DNA from: Priapulus caudatus
Lineage: Eukaryota > Priapulida > Priapulimorpha > Priapulimorphida > Priapulidae
NCBI RefSeq assembly: GCF_000485595.1
Contig: NW_014577224.1
Location: forward strand, 59,949 to 114,945
DNA: 54,997 bases
Direction of reading: 5' to 3'
In this document: in pieces, positions 12,360 through 24,700 of the stretch
Layout of the letters: each line of letters starts with the position of its first letter
How positions within the stretch are numbered: the first letter of the stretch is position 1
The notes under the pieces: generated by a model
Databases searched by the model: none
The model's input: only the letters and a program-made list of their open reading frames with translations
Told to the model about the DNA's origin: nothing
Position numbers and translations under genes: made by a program

Positions 12360-13480
12360 GCCCATCAGAAAGAGAGGAAAGCAGAACATTTAGTTGCACA
12401 GGGAAAGCTTGTTGATGCTGTTAGTTGCTATCGTCAAGCAGCAGGTATGTATAGTAAAATGAAGAAGATAATAAGTGATATTATTATTATTATTATTATA
12501 TATTATTAGTTTTTATCTTAAGATGTTAAACTTATAATCTTTATTTATCCTAGGTAATCTTTCTCTTGGTGGTAGCATTGAACTGCAAATATTATTTTCC
12601 AATTTTATGTTTGAGTTCACAATTTACTATTTATTGTTTGTGAGGTAATGTATGATCACCGGTCTAGCAAATTAATGTTTTAGAGGTATATTCTATGCTG
12701 CGTAAAAATTCATGCAACCGCTTCATTTGTACAGAATGTGACAACACGGACCCATGCTTTTTTGCTACAGAGTATTTAACAAAGAGTATGCAGCAGACCG
12801 ACGATCCCATTGCTCTGCAGTCGTTAAGGCTCCAGCACGACAATTACCTGCATCAAGGACAGTTGCTAAATAACAAGGCAGCTATGCAGAACGATGGACA
12901 TAGCCAGGACACATCCAGCAAGGACAGTGGCCCCTATTCGATTCCAGAAGTCCTTCACGCGCTCACCAGCTTACAAGAGAACGACACACTCCTAGCCTTC
13001 TTGGAACGAAGATGTTCGGAAGATTCTGAGCAGCTGGATGACGGTAAGAGCGGTAAGTCGCAGGACGAAATCGTGCGGTCGGCGATAAAGACGCCGAAGA
13101 CCGATCCCACGGTCATCGAAGAGTTGAAGACGAATAACGAAGCGTTGAAGAAGTTTATCGACGAACTGGCGAAACAGCTGGAGAAGAGCGAGCAGGAAAA
13201 GAGCAACCTCAGAATGCAGTTAGAGGATGTGGAGAGCAGCAACCGAACTCTGTCGCTCATGGTAAAGGAAATGGGTGCACATATTAAGAGGTTGGAGAAG
13301 ACGACACTGAAGTCGCTGTGCAACTCGAATGGCAGCAGTCTAGGCAGTAGTGATTCAAAAGCGAGAGCAGAGATAGCCGAGTCTGCTAACTCTCTGGTCG
13401 ACGTTGGGCTGCCACAACTTGCTCCCCTCGAAATGCCACAGTTTGATTTTAACGTTATAGACAGTCACTCTAATAAGTAA
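12360..13480 (+). CDS. NRBF2: NRBF2-like autophagy factor, last two coding exons (5' end not found)
   Basis: Exons are 12360-12444 (acceptor TTCTGCAG, donor GTATGT, one base left over) and 12771-13480 (acceptor GCTACAG, stop TAA); together they give 263 residues. The first exon encodes an MIT-type helical hairpin beginning AHQKERKAEHLVAQGKLVDA, the hallmark of NRBF2. The last exon continues that helix, then holds an acidic linker, a coiled coil (about TVIEELKTNN to HIKRLEK) and a C-terminal LPQLAPLEMPQFDF motif resembling the conserved NRBF2 tail. In known family members, NRBF2 binds ATG14 and PIK3R4 through the MIT domain and assembles the autophagy-specific PI3-kinase complex I. Vertebrate proteins are about 287 residues, so only a short N-terminal exon is missing. 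The in-frame ATG at 12695 lies in the intron and is not the start. Identity is by motif recall, not by a search. Confidence 0.85.
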
Positions 13481-14173
13481 GTATTACTTTAGTAATAACT
13501 TATTGCTCTCATAAGGAAATCGACATGGGGCAACCGTGATATTCCAGTTCTATTATTTGGACATCACTAGTAAATTTAAAATGTAAAAACATGTTTAAAT
13601 ATTGTGTATTTTAACAATTTCCCCTATAAAAGTGATGATGTAAATGCGGTAATAATGTTTAGAATACCTTTGTGTTGCATGTTATTCTTAGTAGCAGTCA
13701 TACTTGGTTCTGCCAAATATTTATTTTCTAATACTGTATACGCTGTATATTTCGCGGTGGTTCAATTTTCACGAATTTCGCGAACGCGTCCCCGACCGCG
13801 AAAATAACAACATGCGAATATGCTTTCATGCGGCTTAGCCCTTGAAGTGGCATCGAAATTTTACGTACCGGTACTGTAAACCCGACCAGGCAGGCGCCGC
13901 CCAGCGCAGCGCTTCTGTTTACATGTATTGCTAAGTAACTTTGTAAATACTAATAGACGACTCGCTGTGCTGCATGATTACTTATTACTAGTGTGTTACG
14001 GCCCGCCTCAGCTAGCTATGCGCATGCTGCGCCTTTGTCATCGTCTCCCCAGCTTTACGTGTACGTGTATGTACGGTATGTACGTAGATCTTATGTACCT
14101 ATCTGATCGGACCTAGGTACATAGTTTGACTCTCTGTTTTCTCTTCCGTTTTTTGTATGATTTACGAAGAAGA

Positions 14174-15679
14174 ATGTATAGGTACGTTAAGCCAGTTAAG
14201 GAACAACATCCGTTGTTACCTAAAGTACCGGTAAATGCCGACCGTGGACTGGAGCCGGCAAGTGTAAGGGCAGCTAATGAAGAGGTCATTGCAGCAGGAT
14301 TACCTAACGTTAGTGGCGATGGAGCTGATCATGGGACTGTTGGCAATGTTGGGAAAAAGCGCCGTGTCATGTATAATGCCTACTCTCCAGAACTTCGCGC
14401 TAAGATAGGACGGTATGCAGCCCGAAACGGAACTGCAGCGGCATGTAGGAAGTTCTCCCTGGAGATTGGTGCGCCTGTAAATGAAAGCACCGTGCGTGGC
14501 ATGCGATCGGCTTACTTAACAAAAATCGAGGAAAATTCACAACAGGAGGTTGATCGGCTTCCACTACACGAGCGTGGGCGGCCTCCATTGTTGGGAAAAT
14601 ATGATGATGATGTGAAGGCTTACATTCGGGGAATCCGTCAGGCTGGAGGAGCCGTATCGCCTAAAGTTGTATTAGCGGGCACGAAGGGTCTGCTAAAGAA
14701 CACAAAGCCCCCCATCTTAGCAGAATACGGAGGTAACATTCACCTCGACAAGACGTGGGCGAGATCTTTCTTGGATCGGATGGGTTACAGTAAACGGAAA
14801 GGCACCAAAGGTGTCAAGACAAGGCCCGAGGACTTTGAACTTGTCGGTGGGAGGTTTTGGCGAAGGATTGGTCATCGTGTGCGAAAGTATGACATTCCGG
14901 ATGAACTCATATTGAACTGGGACCAGACAGGTGTTAATGTCGTTCCTGGAGGTCAGTGGACCATGGAGCTTAAAGGTGAATGGCAGGTGCCCTTACAAGG
15001 CATTGACGACAAGCGGCAATACACGGTGCTTCTTGCCTGTTCACTTGCCGGAGACTTTTTGCCCCCGCAGGTGATCTATCCAGGCAAAACGCAACAGTGT
15101 CACCCTGCGGTAGAGTTCCCCCCGGAATGGGATGTGTGGCACACTGAGTCACATCGGTCCACTACCGATTCAATGATTCGTTACATTGATAACGTCATTG
15201 AGCCGTATGTTAAGAGCACCCAAGAGCGTCTTCAGACAACATCGCCACCGCTACTGATTTGCGATGTTTCTCGTGCTCACACATGTGAGGAGGTGCGGGC
15301 ACGTATTGCTGAGATGGGAGCGCTGCTTGTCTATGTGCCTGCTGCCTGTACTGACTTGTTGCAACCACTCGACGCAACTGTCAATAACCGCTACAAACAG
15401 GAGCTCAATGCTCAGTTCAACGAATGGTATGCGGAAAAGGTCGCACAAGGCATCTGGGAAGGCAGAGAAATCGCAGACATCGCGAAGGGTATCGACTTGA
15501 GAACAGCAGCCATAAAGCCAATCCATGCTAACTGGCTTATGAGAGTCCACGATGTCCTTCGTCGCGATCGGGAGATCGTAATCAAGGGATGGGAGTCGAC
15601 CAAAATCTTAGACGCCGTCAGAGAAAGCAGAAATGCGCCAGTTCCTGACTTGGACGATTCTGACGCAGAAGGGGTGTAA
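14174..15679 (+). CDS. Pogo-like DDE (DDD) transposase
   Basis: The open frame runs from 14126; I favour the internal ATG at 14174 because the preceding 16 residues look unrelated to the family. The predicted protein is 501 residues and ends TAA. Near the N-terminus is a psq-type helix-turn-helix (YSPELRAKIGRYAARNGTAA), then a second DNA-binding segment with a GRPPLLGKYDDDVKAYIRG stretch. The DDE_1 catalytic core follows, with acidic residues in ILNWDQTG (codon at 14921), LLICDVSRAH (15263) and LLQPLDATVNNRYK (15371). The last two are 36 residues apart, as in pogo/Tigger enzymes. All three are aspartate, so the triad looks intact. It would cut and paste its own element at TA sites. An additional 5' exon cannot be excluded. 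Confidence 0.88.
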   Translation: MYRYVKPVKEQHPLLPKVPVNADRGLEPASVRAANEEVIAAGLPNVSGDGADHGTVGNVGKKRRVMYNAYSPELRAKIGRYAARNGTAAACRKFSLEIGAPVNESTVRGMRSAYLTKIEENSQQEVDRLPLHERGRPPLLGKYDDDVKAYIRGIRQAGGAVSPKVVLAGTKGLLKNTKPPILAEYGGNIHLDKTWARSFLDRMGYSKRKGTKGVKTRPEDFELVGGRFWRRIGHRVRKYDIPDELILNWDQTGVNVVPGGQWTMELKGEWQVPLQGIDDKRQYTVLLACSLAGDFLPPQVIYPGKTQQCHPAVEFPPEWDVWHTESHRSTTDSMIRYIDNVIEPYVKSTQERLQTTSPPLLICDVSRAHTCEEVRARIAEMGALLVYVPAACTDLLQPLDATVNNRYKQELNAQFNEWYAEKVAQGIWEGREIADIAKGIDLRTAAIKPIHANWLMRVHDVLRRDREIVIKGWESTKILDAVRESRNAPVPDLDDSDAEGV

Positions 15680-16143
15680 GAGTTCACCTATCAACAGCAT
15701 TGTAAATATGTCCATCATTCATTGTTGTCGTTGCTGTTGCTGTCAGAATTGCATTCTACTTTTTAAACAAATGCGTCAAGACTATTGGATGTGTTTAGAA
15801 CGATTTTGTTTGTCTAGCTTCTCTAAATAACATCTGACCATGTGTATGAAGGACAGAGGAAAAACCCATTACATAATGACTGGTACTAGAGTCTATAGTG
15901 TAAACTGTGAACAATGGATGAAGCCTTGGTCTTATCAAAGTAAGGAGGCGGTCTAGATCTACATGCTGATTACTTACATCATTACACTGAGAAACTTTGG
16001 ATCAGATGCAATGTGCTGTAACCTGTATCAGCTCATGTAAGTACGAAATGTCATTAATTATTTTCTACATGTAATATATTCTTTAAATATGTTGTAATGT
16101 TTTTGTCAATAGATGACGCAAGTTGCGTCTTGAGAGCCGACGT

Positions 16144-16274
16144 AAAGGCCCCCGCACACGGTGCGGTCTGGCGTGCGCCGTTGGCACGCGTGCGCAAAAT
16201 ATCTATATCGTGTTAGATTTTTCTGGCTCAGCTCCGTTGGCGCGCGCCGAATGGGCACCGTGTGCGTGGGCCTT
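16144..16274. mobile_element. Small MITE nested in the pogo-like element
   Basis: The inverted ends are AAAGGCCCCCGCACACGGTGC and GCACCGTGTGCGTGGGCCTT, with a GCGC-rich interior. The end pattern AAAGGCC-N-CCGCACAC is shared with the element at 51605. No clear target duplication was seen. Confidence 0.7.
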
Positions 16275-16663
16275 AACACGCAGCACATGTTGCTTATGTC
16301 CTGCACTGCAGTAATCAATGGGGTACAATAGCGTAGCATGTTGTAGTTGCAGCAGTGTGTCAGCGAAGGGAAAGCGCCATTGCCAGTGCGGATACAAACT
16401 CGAACGATTTCAGTTGTGTGGACGCTGTGCTTGCCAAAGAATTAAATCACAAATAATGAAGAAAAAGTCATGCTAATGGTGTTGTAATTGTATAAATATC
16501 ACATCTAAAAGTTGAGTCTCTAGAAGCCATACATCGAATGTAAGGCGTCGTTGTTCTTCATCGATTCGGGAATTCACCAACCGCGAAATTAACCACTCGC
16601 GAAATTGTCCGTCAAGTGTGAATTCGCGAAAATATCTGTACGCGAAAAATATGGCGTATACAG

Positions 16664-18290
16664 TAGTCGGCCAGTTGCATAGCATGTCCAGTTCATCCTA
16701 GCATCAACTGCATTAGTAAGAAATAATCATGGGGAAAATGGAAAGAAATATGAACTTTCAAACATTTTTAAAGTGTGTTGCCATTTGGTACACATTTGAA
16801 ATGATTTATCATCAGAAAGACACACCCATAAAGACATGCACACTCATGTCAATTGCACAAGAATTGACCCCCTTGCAGTCCACCAGCAACCAAAGCCACG
16901 TCGAGTTTGTGTCACTGGCAGTTGACTGTGGACAGTTTGCTATTGTAATTCACCATGTAATATTATCTACATTGGTTTTGGGTGTGGGGGCAAGTGCTCC
17001 CCTTGTCCCACCAATAGCTATGACCATAGCAAAATGTAGGTACATGTAATTCAGTGGATTGTCAAAACGACTGCTGGTAGCATTGCATTGAACAACGTGT
17101 GACACTGAAGTAAATAGACATCGATATTTTCTAGTGGCCACTGGCATTGGCATAAGTTACATGTAACACACTGACAGTACAGAATGCCATAGAAATTATA
17201 CGATTTAAGGAGCATAAACCTTCTTCAACCAAATTTAGCTTTTGAAATTTCACTGTGACATTGTAGCCTCATACATCCAGGCATGTATAGATTCTACTAT
17301 CAAACCCGGCAGTCAAATTCTTTCTAACAGTAAACAAATCCATGTTTAACCCTCCTCTTGAGGGTCAAAAGGTTATCAGACACTTACTCTTCGCATATCA
17401 GCGGAAAGTATATTTCATGGTCCTTTCAATAAAGCCATAAAAATGGTAGGTCACCGCTGAAACAAAAAAGTTTTTCAATCGCTCCGTCAGACCATGTCCT
17501 CAGAAAATGTCTAAAATCTGCCCTGCGCCCATTGACCTTTGACCTGTGACCTCCAATTTTGGCACACTGATGGCTTTTCCTACCATGATGCTATACACCG
17601 ACTATCACGAGCCTAGGTCAAGCCGTTTAGATTTGTGCTGCAATTCTGCATTTCCTCTCTATACCTTAAGTGAAGGAGGGAATGTTGAATGTTCCCTCTT
17701 CTTTTACACCTCTTGACCTTTGACCCCCCAGCTTCGACATCCCAACTCGTTTTCGGATTCCCCCCCCCCACCCCACCCCACGTCCCGAATATCGTGACCG
17801 TACGTCGAGCCGTTTAGATTTGTGCCCAACTGTTGACGCACGGACGCACGCACGGACGCACGCACACACGGACGATCATGCGATTCTACAAGCTGCATCT
17901 GATTAGATGTCAGATGAGCTAAAAACCGGTTAAATCACACAATCCAGTTTTTCTGTAGGAAGAATAAGTATACATTCATGGACTACTTGAGATTCTCTCA
18001 CAGACTCAAGGTGCATCTATCCACCTAACTGGCGCACACTCTTGGTAAAAAAAACCTGTAGGATATATCGAACTTCCTTTCCACTGCACCAGGAAAACTA
18101 CGTTAGGAAACTATGTTAGGAAGCAGATGAAGTTAATAAGGTGAATAACCTTGGCCATGCAAAAAAGTTCTAGCTCTATATATATTCAATTTCCAAGATA
18201 AATATAATAACTTATAAGCAAAGGCGCATAAATTTGTTCACAAGCTTCCACATTCAAATGCAGTTGTTGTGCTCTTGTTATCTTATTACA
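16664..18290. other. Intergenic; diverged tandem repeat with TGACCTTTGACC motifs
   Basis: No exon is recognised. Around 17530-17640 and 17710-17835 two diverged units each carry TGACCTTTGACC near one end and AGCCGTTTAGATTTGTGC near the other, about 185 bp apart. A short (CGCACGGA)n-type repeat follows at about 17835-17875. Confidence 0.5.
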
Positions 18291-18527
18291 GCTGATAGGG
18301 TCTAAGTCCCCCAGGGTACTGCCGGAACGTACCCTGGGTACGGTCCGGTATACCGGAACGTACCCTGGTAACTATCTAGCTGATATGGTTAGGGTTAGGG
18401 AGTAGGCGTAGGCGACTCCCTAGACTCGTTAGTGGAGTAGTCGAGGTATGGTCCGGCATATTAGATAGTTGTATTTAGTACCAGGGTACGTTCCGGCAGT
18501 ACCCTGGGGGACATAGACCCTATCAGC
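18291..18527. mobile_element. Mutator-like MITE, copy 1, with telomere-like core
   Basis: The ends GCTGATAGGGTCTA and TAGACCCTATCAGC head long inverted repeats containing CCCAGGGTACTGCCGGAACG. The core has GGTTAGGGTTAGGG. Near-identical 9-mers flank it (CTTATTACA at 18282-18290, ATTATTACA at 18528-18536), as expected for MULE insertion. Confidence 0.8.
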
Positions 18528-18536
18528 ATTATTACA

Positions 18537-18748
18537 GCTGCTAGGGTCTATGTCTCCCTGGGTACTGCCGGAACGTACCCTGGTATACCGGAACGTACCC
18601 TGGTACTATCTAATATGCCGGACCGTACTTCGCCTACTCCACTAACGAGTCTAGGGAGTCGTCTACACCTACTCCCTAACCCTAACCATATCAGATAGTT
18701 ACCAAGGTACGTTCCGGCAGTACCCAGGGAGAAATATACCTTATCTGC
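18537..18748. mobile_element. Mutator-like MITE, copy 2, abutting copy 1
   Basis: It starts GCTGCTAGGGTCTATG immediately after the 9-mer ATTATTACA that ends copy 1, and ends ATACCTTATCTGC, followed by GTTATTATA. The core contains CCCTAACCCTAACC in the orientation opposite to copy 1. The two copies therefore inserted at the same site or one inside the duplication of the other. Confidence 0.75.
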
Positions 18749-21700
18749 GTTATTATATTACTCCCAGTTTCATCAATAATAAAGGCCAAGTTATTGGATC
18801 TCTGATCACTGGCAGAGTCTACCACCGCAAGAGCTTAAGGGTGTGTGCATGAGCGTGAGAGGGAGGGGAGAGGGAGAGAGCAAGTAAGAGATGTAATGAC
18901 TGTACAGGTATATGGGATATTGTCCATTTAGTTATATTAACGGAGAGAGAGAACTCTGACAGTTATCGTTATACTGTATTGACATTAGTTCCCTTTCATT
19001 TGTTTCAGCGTGTCGCTTACATTTTCTAGTGACATAAAACTTCATTCAGGAAACGAGTTCTTCTTTAATGAAGTGCGTTTTTTTCAGCCACACACGTTGA
19101 ATTAAGTATGCAGCCACCTTATGGAAAAGTGGCGCCAGCTGGTACCAAACTTCATTATGCACTGCTGCTGCTGCTGCTGCTGCTGTAATCTCTACTTCGT
19201 TATTTTCTGCATCACCGACTTTTGTTATTACTACTACTACTGCTGCTGCCAGTGCCACTACTAATGTACTATAAGTCTATATCCCGAATATGAAGACGAC
19301 AGCAAAGATTACTCTAATGCGCAGTTGAGAATGTAGGATATGTGTGTGCAGTAGAGTTTCTAAATTTGTGCTTTCAACAATTTAAAAGAAGAAACAATTT
19401 CCTATCATTGCATGAATCTTCTCTATATGAACTCAGGACTCATAAATTATATCTGCTCCGGAAACTAACTTTGCTATAATAAAAGTGCAGGAAATGTTGT
19501 TTGAGTATGAGCCTGTTTCGCGTCGTCGCATAACAGGAAGATCACATTACACTGTGTGCATATATTGGCCCCAGTATCTTCTGGGGGACTCCACAGTCCC
19601 TCCTCACAGGGCTGTGTATAGTCTTTTGCTTAGAACGGAAATTTCCTTAGAACAAGTACTGGACCGTTGATGCTGCTGCTGCTGCGAATTTCCAACCTAT
19701 TCCTGCGAAATATCTTGAAAGCAGCACTAAACTCACTTCCATTTGCCCTTCGTTTTCAAAATCGACGCCAGGTAAACTGAAAATCTCAATTTAGCCAAAC
19801 CATAGATATAGAATTGAAGATCTGTATTCTATATCTATGGCCAAACCTAACCATGTTTAATGACATCCACACAGTAAACTATCCAGACACTAGTAACGCA
19901 AAATATAATGAATACTATAGGACAGAGGAAGCCAAAATTATAATTGCACGATGCTCGCAGCTTGATTTGCCATTTCCACCAGCCGGTATTTTACCGATTT
20001 TGAAATTATTTCGCCCCAAGTTGCTTACATGCCATATATTAATACTGTAGACGAAATTGTTTAGATGTATGCTAATTGCTATGGTGATTCGCACACAGAC
20101 AAATGGAAATATTATGACATTCACGTGATCCTGTCAGATAAGCTCATATAGAGTTTCAGAGAACAGTAGCGCCTAATAATGGATAGTGCTAATTGATAAC
20201 ATAGACGAAGCCACTTGTAAGATTCTTGAAAGATATATTCTCATGTGACGGTGGCTCTTTCGTAAAGCTGAATCCGCTAAGCAACGATACGGCTCGGATG
20301 TAGAACGGAACCTCAAATTGCACACTCCTACATCAAAATTTGATGTTTACTGTAACAGACTATCATTTATGCATTATTTTCACAGTTCACAACTACGTAC
20401 AAAATGTAGAATTTGTTAAAAGATAGAACACTGTACGAGCTAAACCTACTTGAGAACTTCACATAGCTTTTTAATGTTATTGATGACGTTTGTCTATTAA
20501 AAAACCTACCAGTTCACATTTTAAAATCTATGCTCAAGATAATAAAAATAATAATTTTAAACGAAGCAATACAAAAATCTCCCAATTTTGTTCAATGATC
20601 ATGGAGTATAGAGCATATCATTAGAATCTAAAATGATTTTGCAAGTAAACAAATAATCTAGAAAAAAGTTCAGTAAGGTTATATTTTGAAGAAATAAAAA
20701 TTTAGAATTTTCAAATGAGCCATTCATATTATATTGTTCTTATATTTTTGTCATAACTATATGTTTATACATAATCACAGCAACATTTCAAAAATTAAAT
20801 TTTTTCACTACTATAGACCAATGTAAATGCACTGCCTCTTCCTCTTCCTTTTACAGAAACGCTATCTCTTTAATAACAACAAGGATTAGATTAAATCCTA
20901 GTAACGCCCATTACTGTTGGCCTACGCCAATAACATTACAGGTGACTACCACGACAAATACCAGTTCCAACTGGAAATCACAAATTATTCAAATGTAATG
21001 TAACACTACATATAATAGCTATACAATGTTCATATGTTGCCTGCCCTCATAAAATTTGCCTATCTTGATATACATCTGCTAAATAAGTGTCAAAACCCTC
21101 ACTCTCTATTTTTTTAAAGCTTAGACTTGGCTTGGGCTTTTTTAATTGAATTTTTTGACCTACTTTTTCAAATCTCTAACCGAACGAGGTGATTGAGGCT
21201 TGTTGCTAAGCGACAGGCAGACCATTTACGATTTTAGACCTATTAGCATCTTGCACTTCAACGAACAATTGCTCCTAGACATACTCCCTGAACACTATTG
21301 CATTCATCAGATTTTTTCTCCATGAAAAAGACTGTCCTCAGTACATGCATGTACTTGTATTTGAATTACATGCAATAAAGATTTAATAATAATAATATAC
21401 CTATGAGAACGTGTGACAATATGCTACCAAGATCACATAAACCATCGCATATATATCAACTAAACAGTTCATGTGCTCTTGATACTATTCAATATTTCCC
21501 CGAAAACATGATAGATCACAGATGACTGGCTTCATCAATCTGATACCTTTATACATTTATACACACATCAGTGCCAAAAATAATCGAAAATCTGTTCGTC
21601 CAAGACGACCTGTATTTTTTCGAGCAACAATCATTTTAGATCCGGTTAGCAAAAAAAAAACCCGGTTTCAAATCAGTATTCACTGCATTGTTTCCCCTAC

Positions 21701-21788
21701 TATGATCATGAAACTTAACACAAGCACTTTGCAAGACTTAACACAGCAGCACAGAGGCGCATCTATTTTAAAAGCTAGCTAACGAGTC
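18749..21788. other. Intergenic between convergent NRBF2 and RNF103; CTG repeats
   Basis: No exon is supported. It contains a pure (CTG)n of about 8 units at 19161-19187, a second short CTG run at about 19670-19684, and a small inverted repeat ATAGATATAGAAT/ATTCTATATCTAT at about 19801-19840. The frame over the CTG run on the minus strand gives only poly-alanine. The RNF103 3' UTR should occupy the right end. Confidence 0.5.
19161..19187. repeat. (CTG)n trinucleotide repeat
   Basis: Pure CTG units in intergenic DNA. Confidence 0.9.
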
Positions 21789-24700
21789 TTACGTGCTCTT
21801 TGGTTTCGACTTGTATGCGGGCCAACGACAGACCGGACAGCAGTGGTTATCGCGCGACAGCCACGCGAAGATGCACTGCTGGTGAAAGCCGTGGCCGCAC
21901 GGTAGAGCGCACAGCACGCACGCGCGCACATACGGCTCCAAGCAGATGGCGCATTCTACAGAGGCGAGCACGCCGGCCGGGGCAGCGTCGTCGGGGCCGG
22001 AATCGCTCCACCCACAGTTGCAATCGCCTTTCGCATCCGACCGCAAATCCCCGGCCGCCATCTTGGATTCGCTGTCGCTGTTCTCTGTCGAACTATCCCC
22101 GCAGTCAGTGCCAGCGTCCCCCGCTGTATCAGACCCCGTAGTGCAGAGATTTCTGTCTCGATTTCGTTCTGACCCATTTACCTGTGAATGACCGCTACAT
22201 TCCGTATTTGGGGCCTCACTAGCAGATAGGCTAGCCATTTGACTGGTCAGAATACGATTATCCATGCCGCTTGGGGAAATAGGTAACTCCCCTGCACAGC
22301 CTACCTCAGCAACAGGCCTAGCAATTCCAACTTGCTGAGAATTTTCTGTTGGCTGGCACCATTTGAAAATACTGAACCTTTGCAACACGTACTTTGATAA
22401 ATTTGGCAAGATACCCTTAATGAGAGCCTCCTTAAACGTTCCCAAGCAAGCCACCGTATTGGAGATGGGACTCCACTCGATTCTTTCATTCTGTACTGTG
22501 CAGTGAACTGGACACTTGCTCTCGCGACCGGATTGCCTATAAGACCAGCAGGGCAAACAACGGATGTAATCCTGCGGTACTATCGGCTGCAGCCAGAAGG
22601 TTGGATTCGCCAGTCGCTCTATCATGAGAGCGATGCCCTCCTCTAGATCGATATCGGTCCTCATTGGCCGACTAACCGACGAGGACACGGGCCTGAACAG
22701 ATACGGTACATCCGGGAAAGTCCAGTTCCACTCTTGTTCCTCGACGGTGCTGCCATGCCCCATCGCGCTGTTTACGATGAACCCGACCAGCCCAACGGCC
22801 ACGAAGCACGCAGCGGCAAGCAGCGGGTGCGTTGCGTAGAAATACGTGGTCCCACGAAGAAAGCACGCGAGTTCGGACGAGCTAAGCAGCTGTAGAAACC
22901 TCAGAGCCGAATAGCACACGCTCTCCATCCTAGGCAGCTGGAACACTGCCAGCAGAGGCAGCCAGAGGAAAATCAACATGATGTTGTATTTCCCAAGTTT
23001 CCAGAGCGAGCTCACGAGATGCGTGATCACCTTTCCTCGTAGGAGAAACGCCTCTAAGACAGCGAGGGTGTTAACGAGCACCACACTGCACAAGAATAGG
23101 CCGTTCACCTCGGGGTAAAAGGTAGTGAGGTACAGATACATGCTGTCGTAGCTCAGAAACTCGCTCGGGCGACTGCCGTAGCGCAGGATTCTGTCGTGCA
23201 TCACGACCAAGTACGCGGGCAGTTTAACGGCTCCGACAACGCCCAAGTTATCCGGGAGTCGCTGACCAACTGCCGGCGTGAAAGCACCGAACCTCACGCG
23301 ACCGGGAAACTTCACGCTGAGCGCCGATAGAAATATTGGCGGCTGTTGCAGATGCGAGATTAGAATCACTTGAAGTTGATAACCCTTCTCTTGCAGCCAG
23401 TCCCTTTCCAGTTCCTCCAGAGAAGATATAGTTGAAACCCGAGAAGAAAGATGACTGCTTATCCAGGTGAAGATCGTATCTGGATTGCTTGTCCTGTAAA
23501 TTGAAAGAACGTTATGGATGAACTACACACGTTAGATATGCAGTAAACTAACTGTAGCTAATATAGCTGTCACTATACACTTATAAAAAATTTCACTAAC
23601 AAGTAAAAAGCACCTGCTGTATTACAATATTATTTCCTTAATGTTAAATAATATTAAATGTTAACTTCAAGATAAATGGATATAAATAAGAGATAAATAG
23701 ATAAATAGAACCACCAGGTGGCAGTAGGTGACAGTTCCTGAAACTACTCGGCTCAGTAAATAATCAGTCAAATACGACAAAGACATCAGATGACCTGTCG
23801 AAATCGCACCGGTAAAATTTTTGCATTCACCTCAAAATTAAATCACGTTATATGACAGAATGAAATCTGATGACATCATTCCAAGCTCATTTTCCTAAGT
23901 TTTTCAAAACTGAAAGAACTGACGCATCGATACTTGCCTAGAGTAACTGTGCAGTGTGACGTTGGTTTTCACCTGGTCGCCATGGGGATTTGCAAGCACC
24001 AGTCGAGAATTGAACCATCCTTTATTGTCACATAACCTTTAAAAAAGCAAAACATGCATTTCTAGCATTTTGCTCATGGTTTCCACTACTACAAGTCAAG
24101 GGGATTAACTATTGAAATTGCCTCGATACACTGGCAATTATTCTAGAAGTACTTCTGATACCAGAGATTGGAAAATTTGTAATATTACAGTAATCTCTCT
24201 GTATTACGCCAATATACGCACAAAATTAGCAGCCTGCTATCATTAAGATAAGAACACATCGGACGCACATTATGTCATGATCGCAAAGAAAGGTTCCGGT
24301 ACGAATTCCAAACTTGGAGAGTTTCTGTTCCAGCAGGGCCCAATCCGAGTTCCTCACTAACGGAGGCAAGGATTCTCCTACCACCTGCACAACCCACATG
24401 CTATCTTTTGTATCCTCAACCTATGAACAAATTCACCATGTTATAGTACTGAATCATACACAATTACAAATAAATGAATGCATACGTGTCAATAGCAGTT
24501 TGTACTCAATCAGCAATCAAAAAGCACATTTTATATTAAAAGTAACTTTTAATGTCTTTTCTTTTATATTACATTATAAAATTACTGTACCAAACATTTG
24601 TTTTTGGATTTTATTAATAAGATTTCACAGCAAACACGAAACAGATCTATCTTTCTTTTAATTGCTCTAAAAGGCAATCTGCATTATTGAATTTTCCCTT

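Larger units (their letters stand above)
13734..16663 (+). mobile_element. Pogo-like (Tc1/mariner superfamily) DNA transposon, apparently near-complete
   Basis: The left end CTGTATACGC followed by a TATTTCGCG block is matched by an inverted right end CGCGAAAAATATGGCGTATACAG. TA dinucleotides flank both ends (13732-13733 and 16664-16665), as expected for the TA target site of this superfamily. Subterminal regions on both sides repeat TTCGCGAA/CGCGAA motifs, likely transposase-binding sites. It encloses one long transposase frame and a smaller nested element at 16144-16274. The ends differ at a few positions, and the transposase frame is uninterrupted, suggesting a fairly recent copy. Confidence 0.85.

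Noticed and set aside
12695-12770. In-frame upstream extension of the NRBF2 last exon with an ATG
   Set aside because: The splice acceptor at 12770 and the MIT exon at 12360-12444 join in frame and match the family; the extension does not.
24314-24661. 115-codon plus-strand frame
   Set aside because: It overlaps RNF103 exon 4 in antisense and AT-rich intron; no domain.
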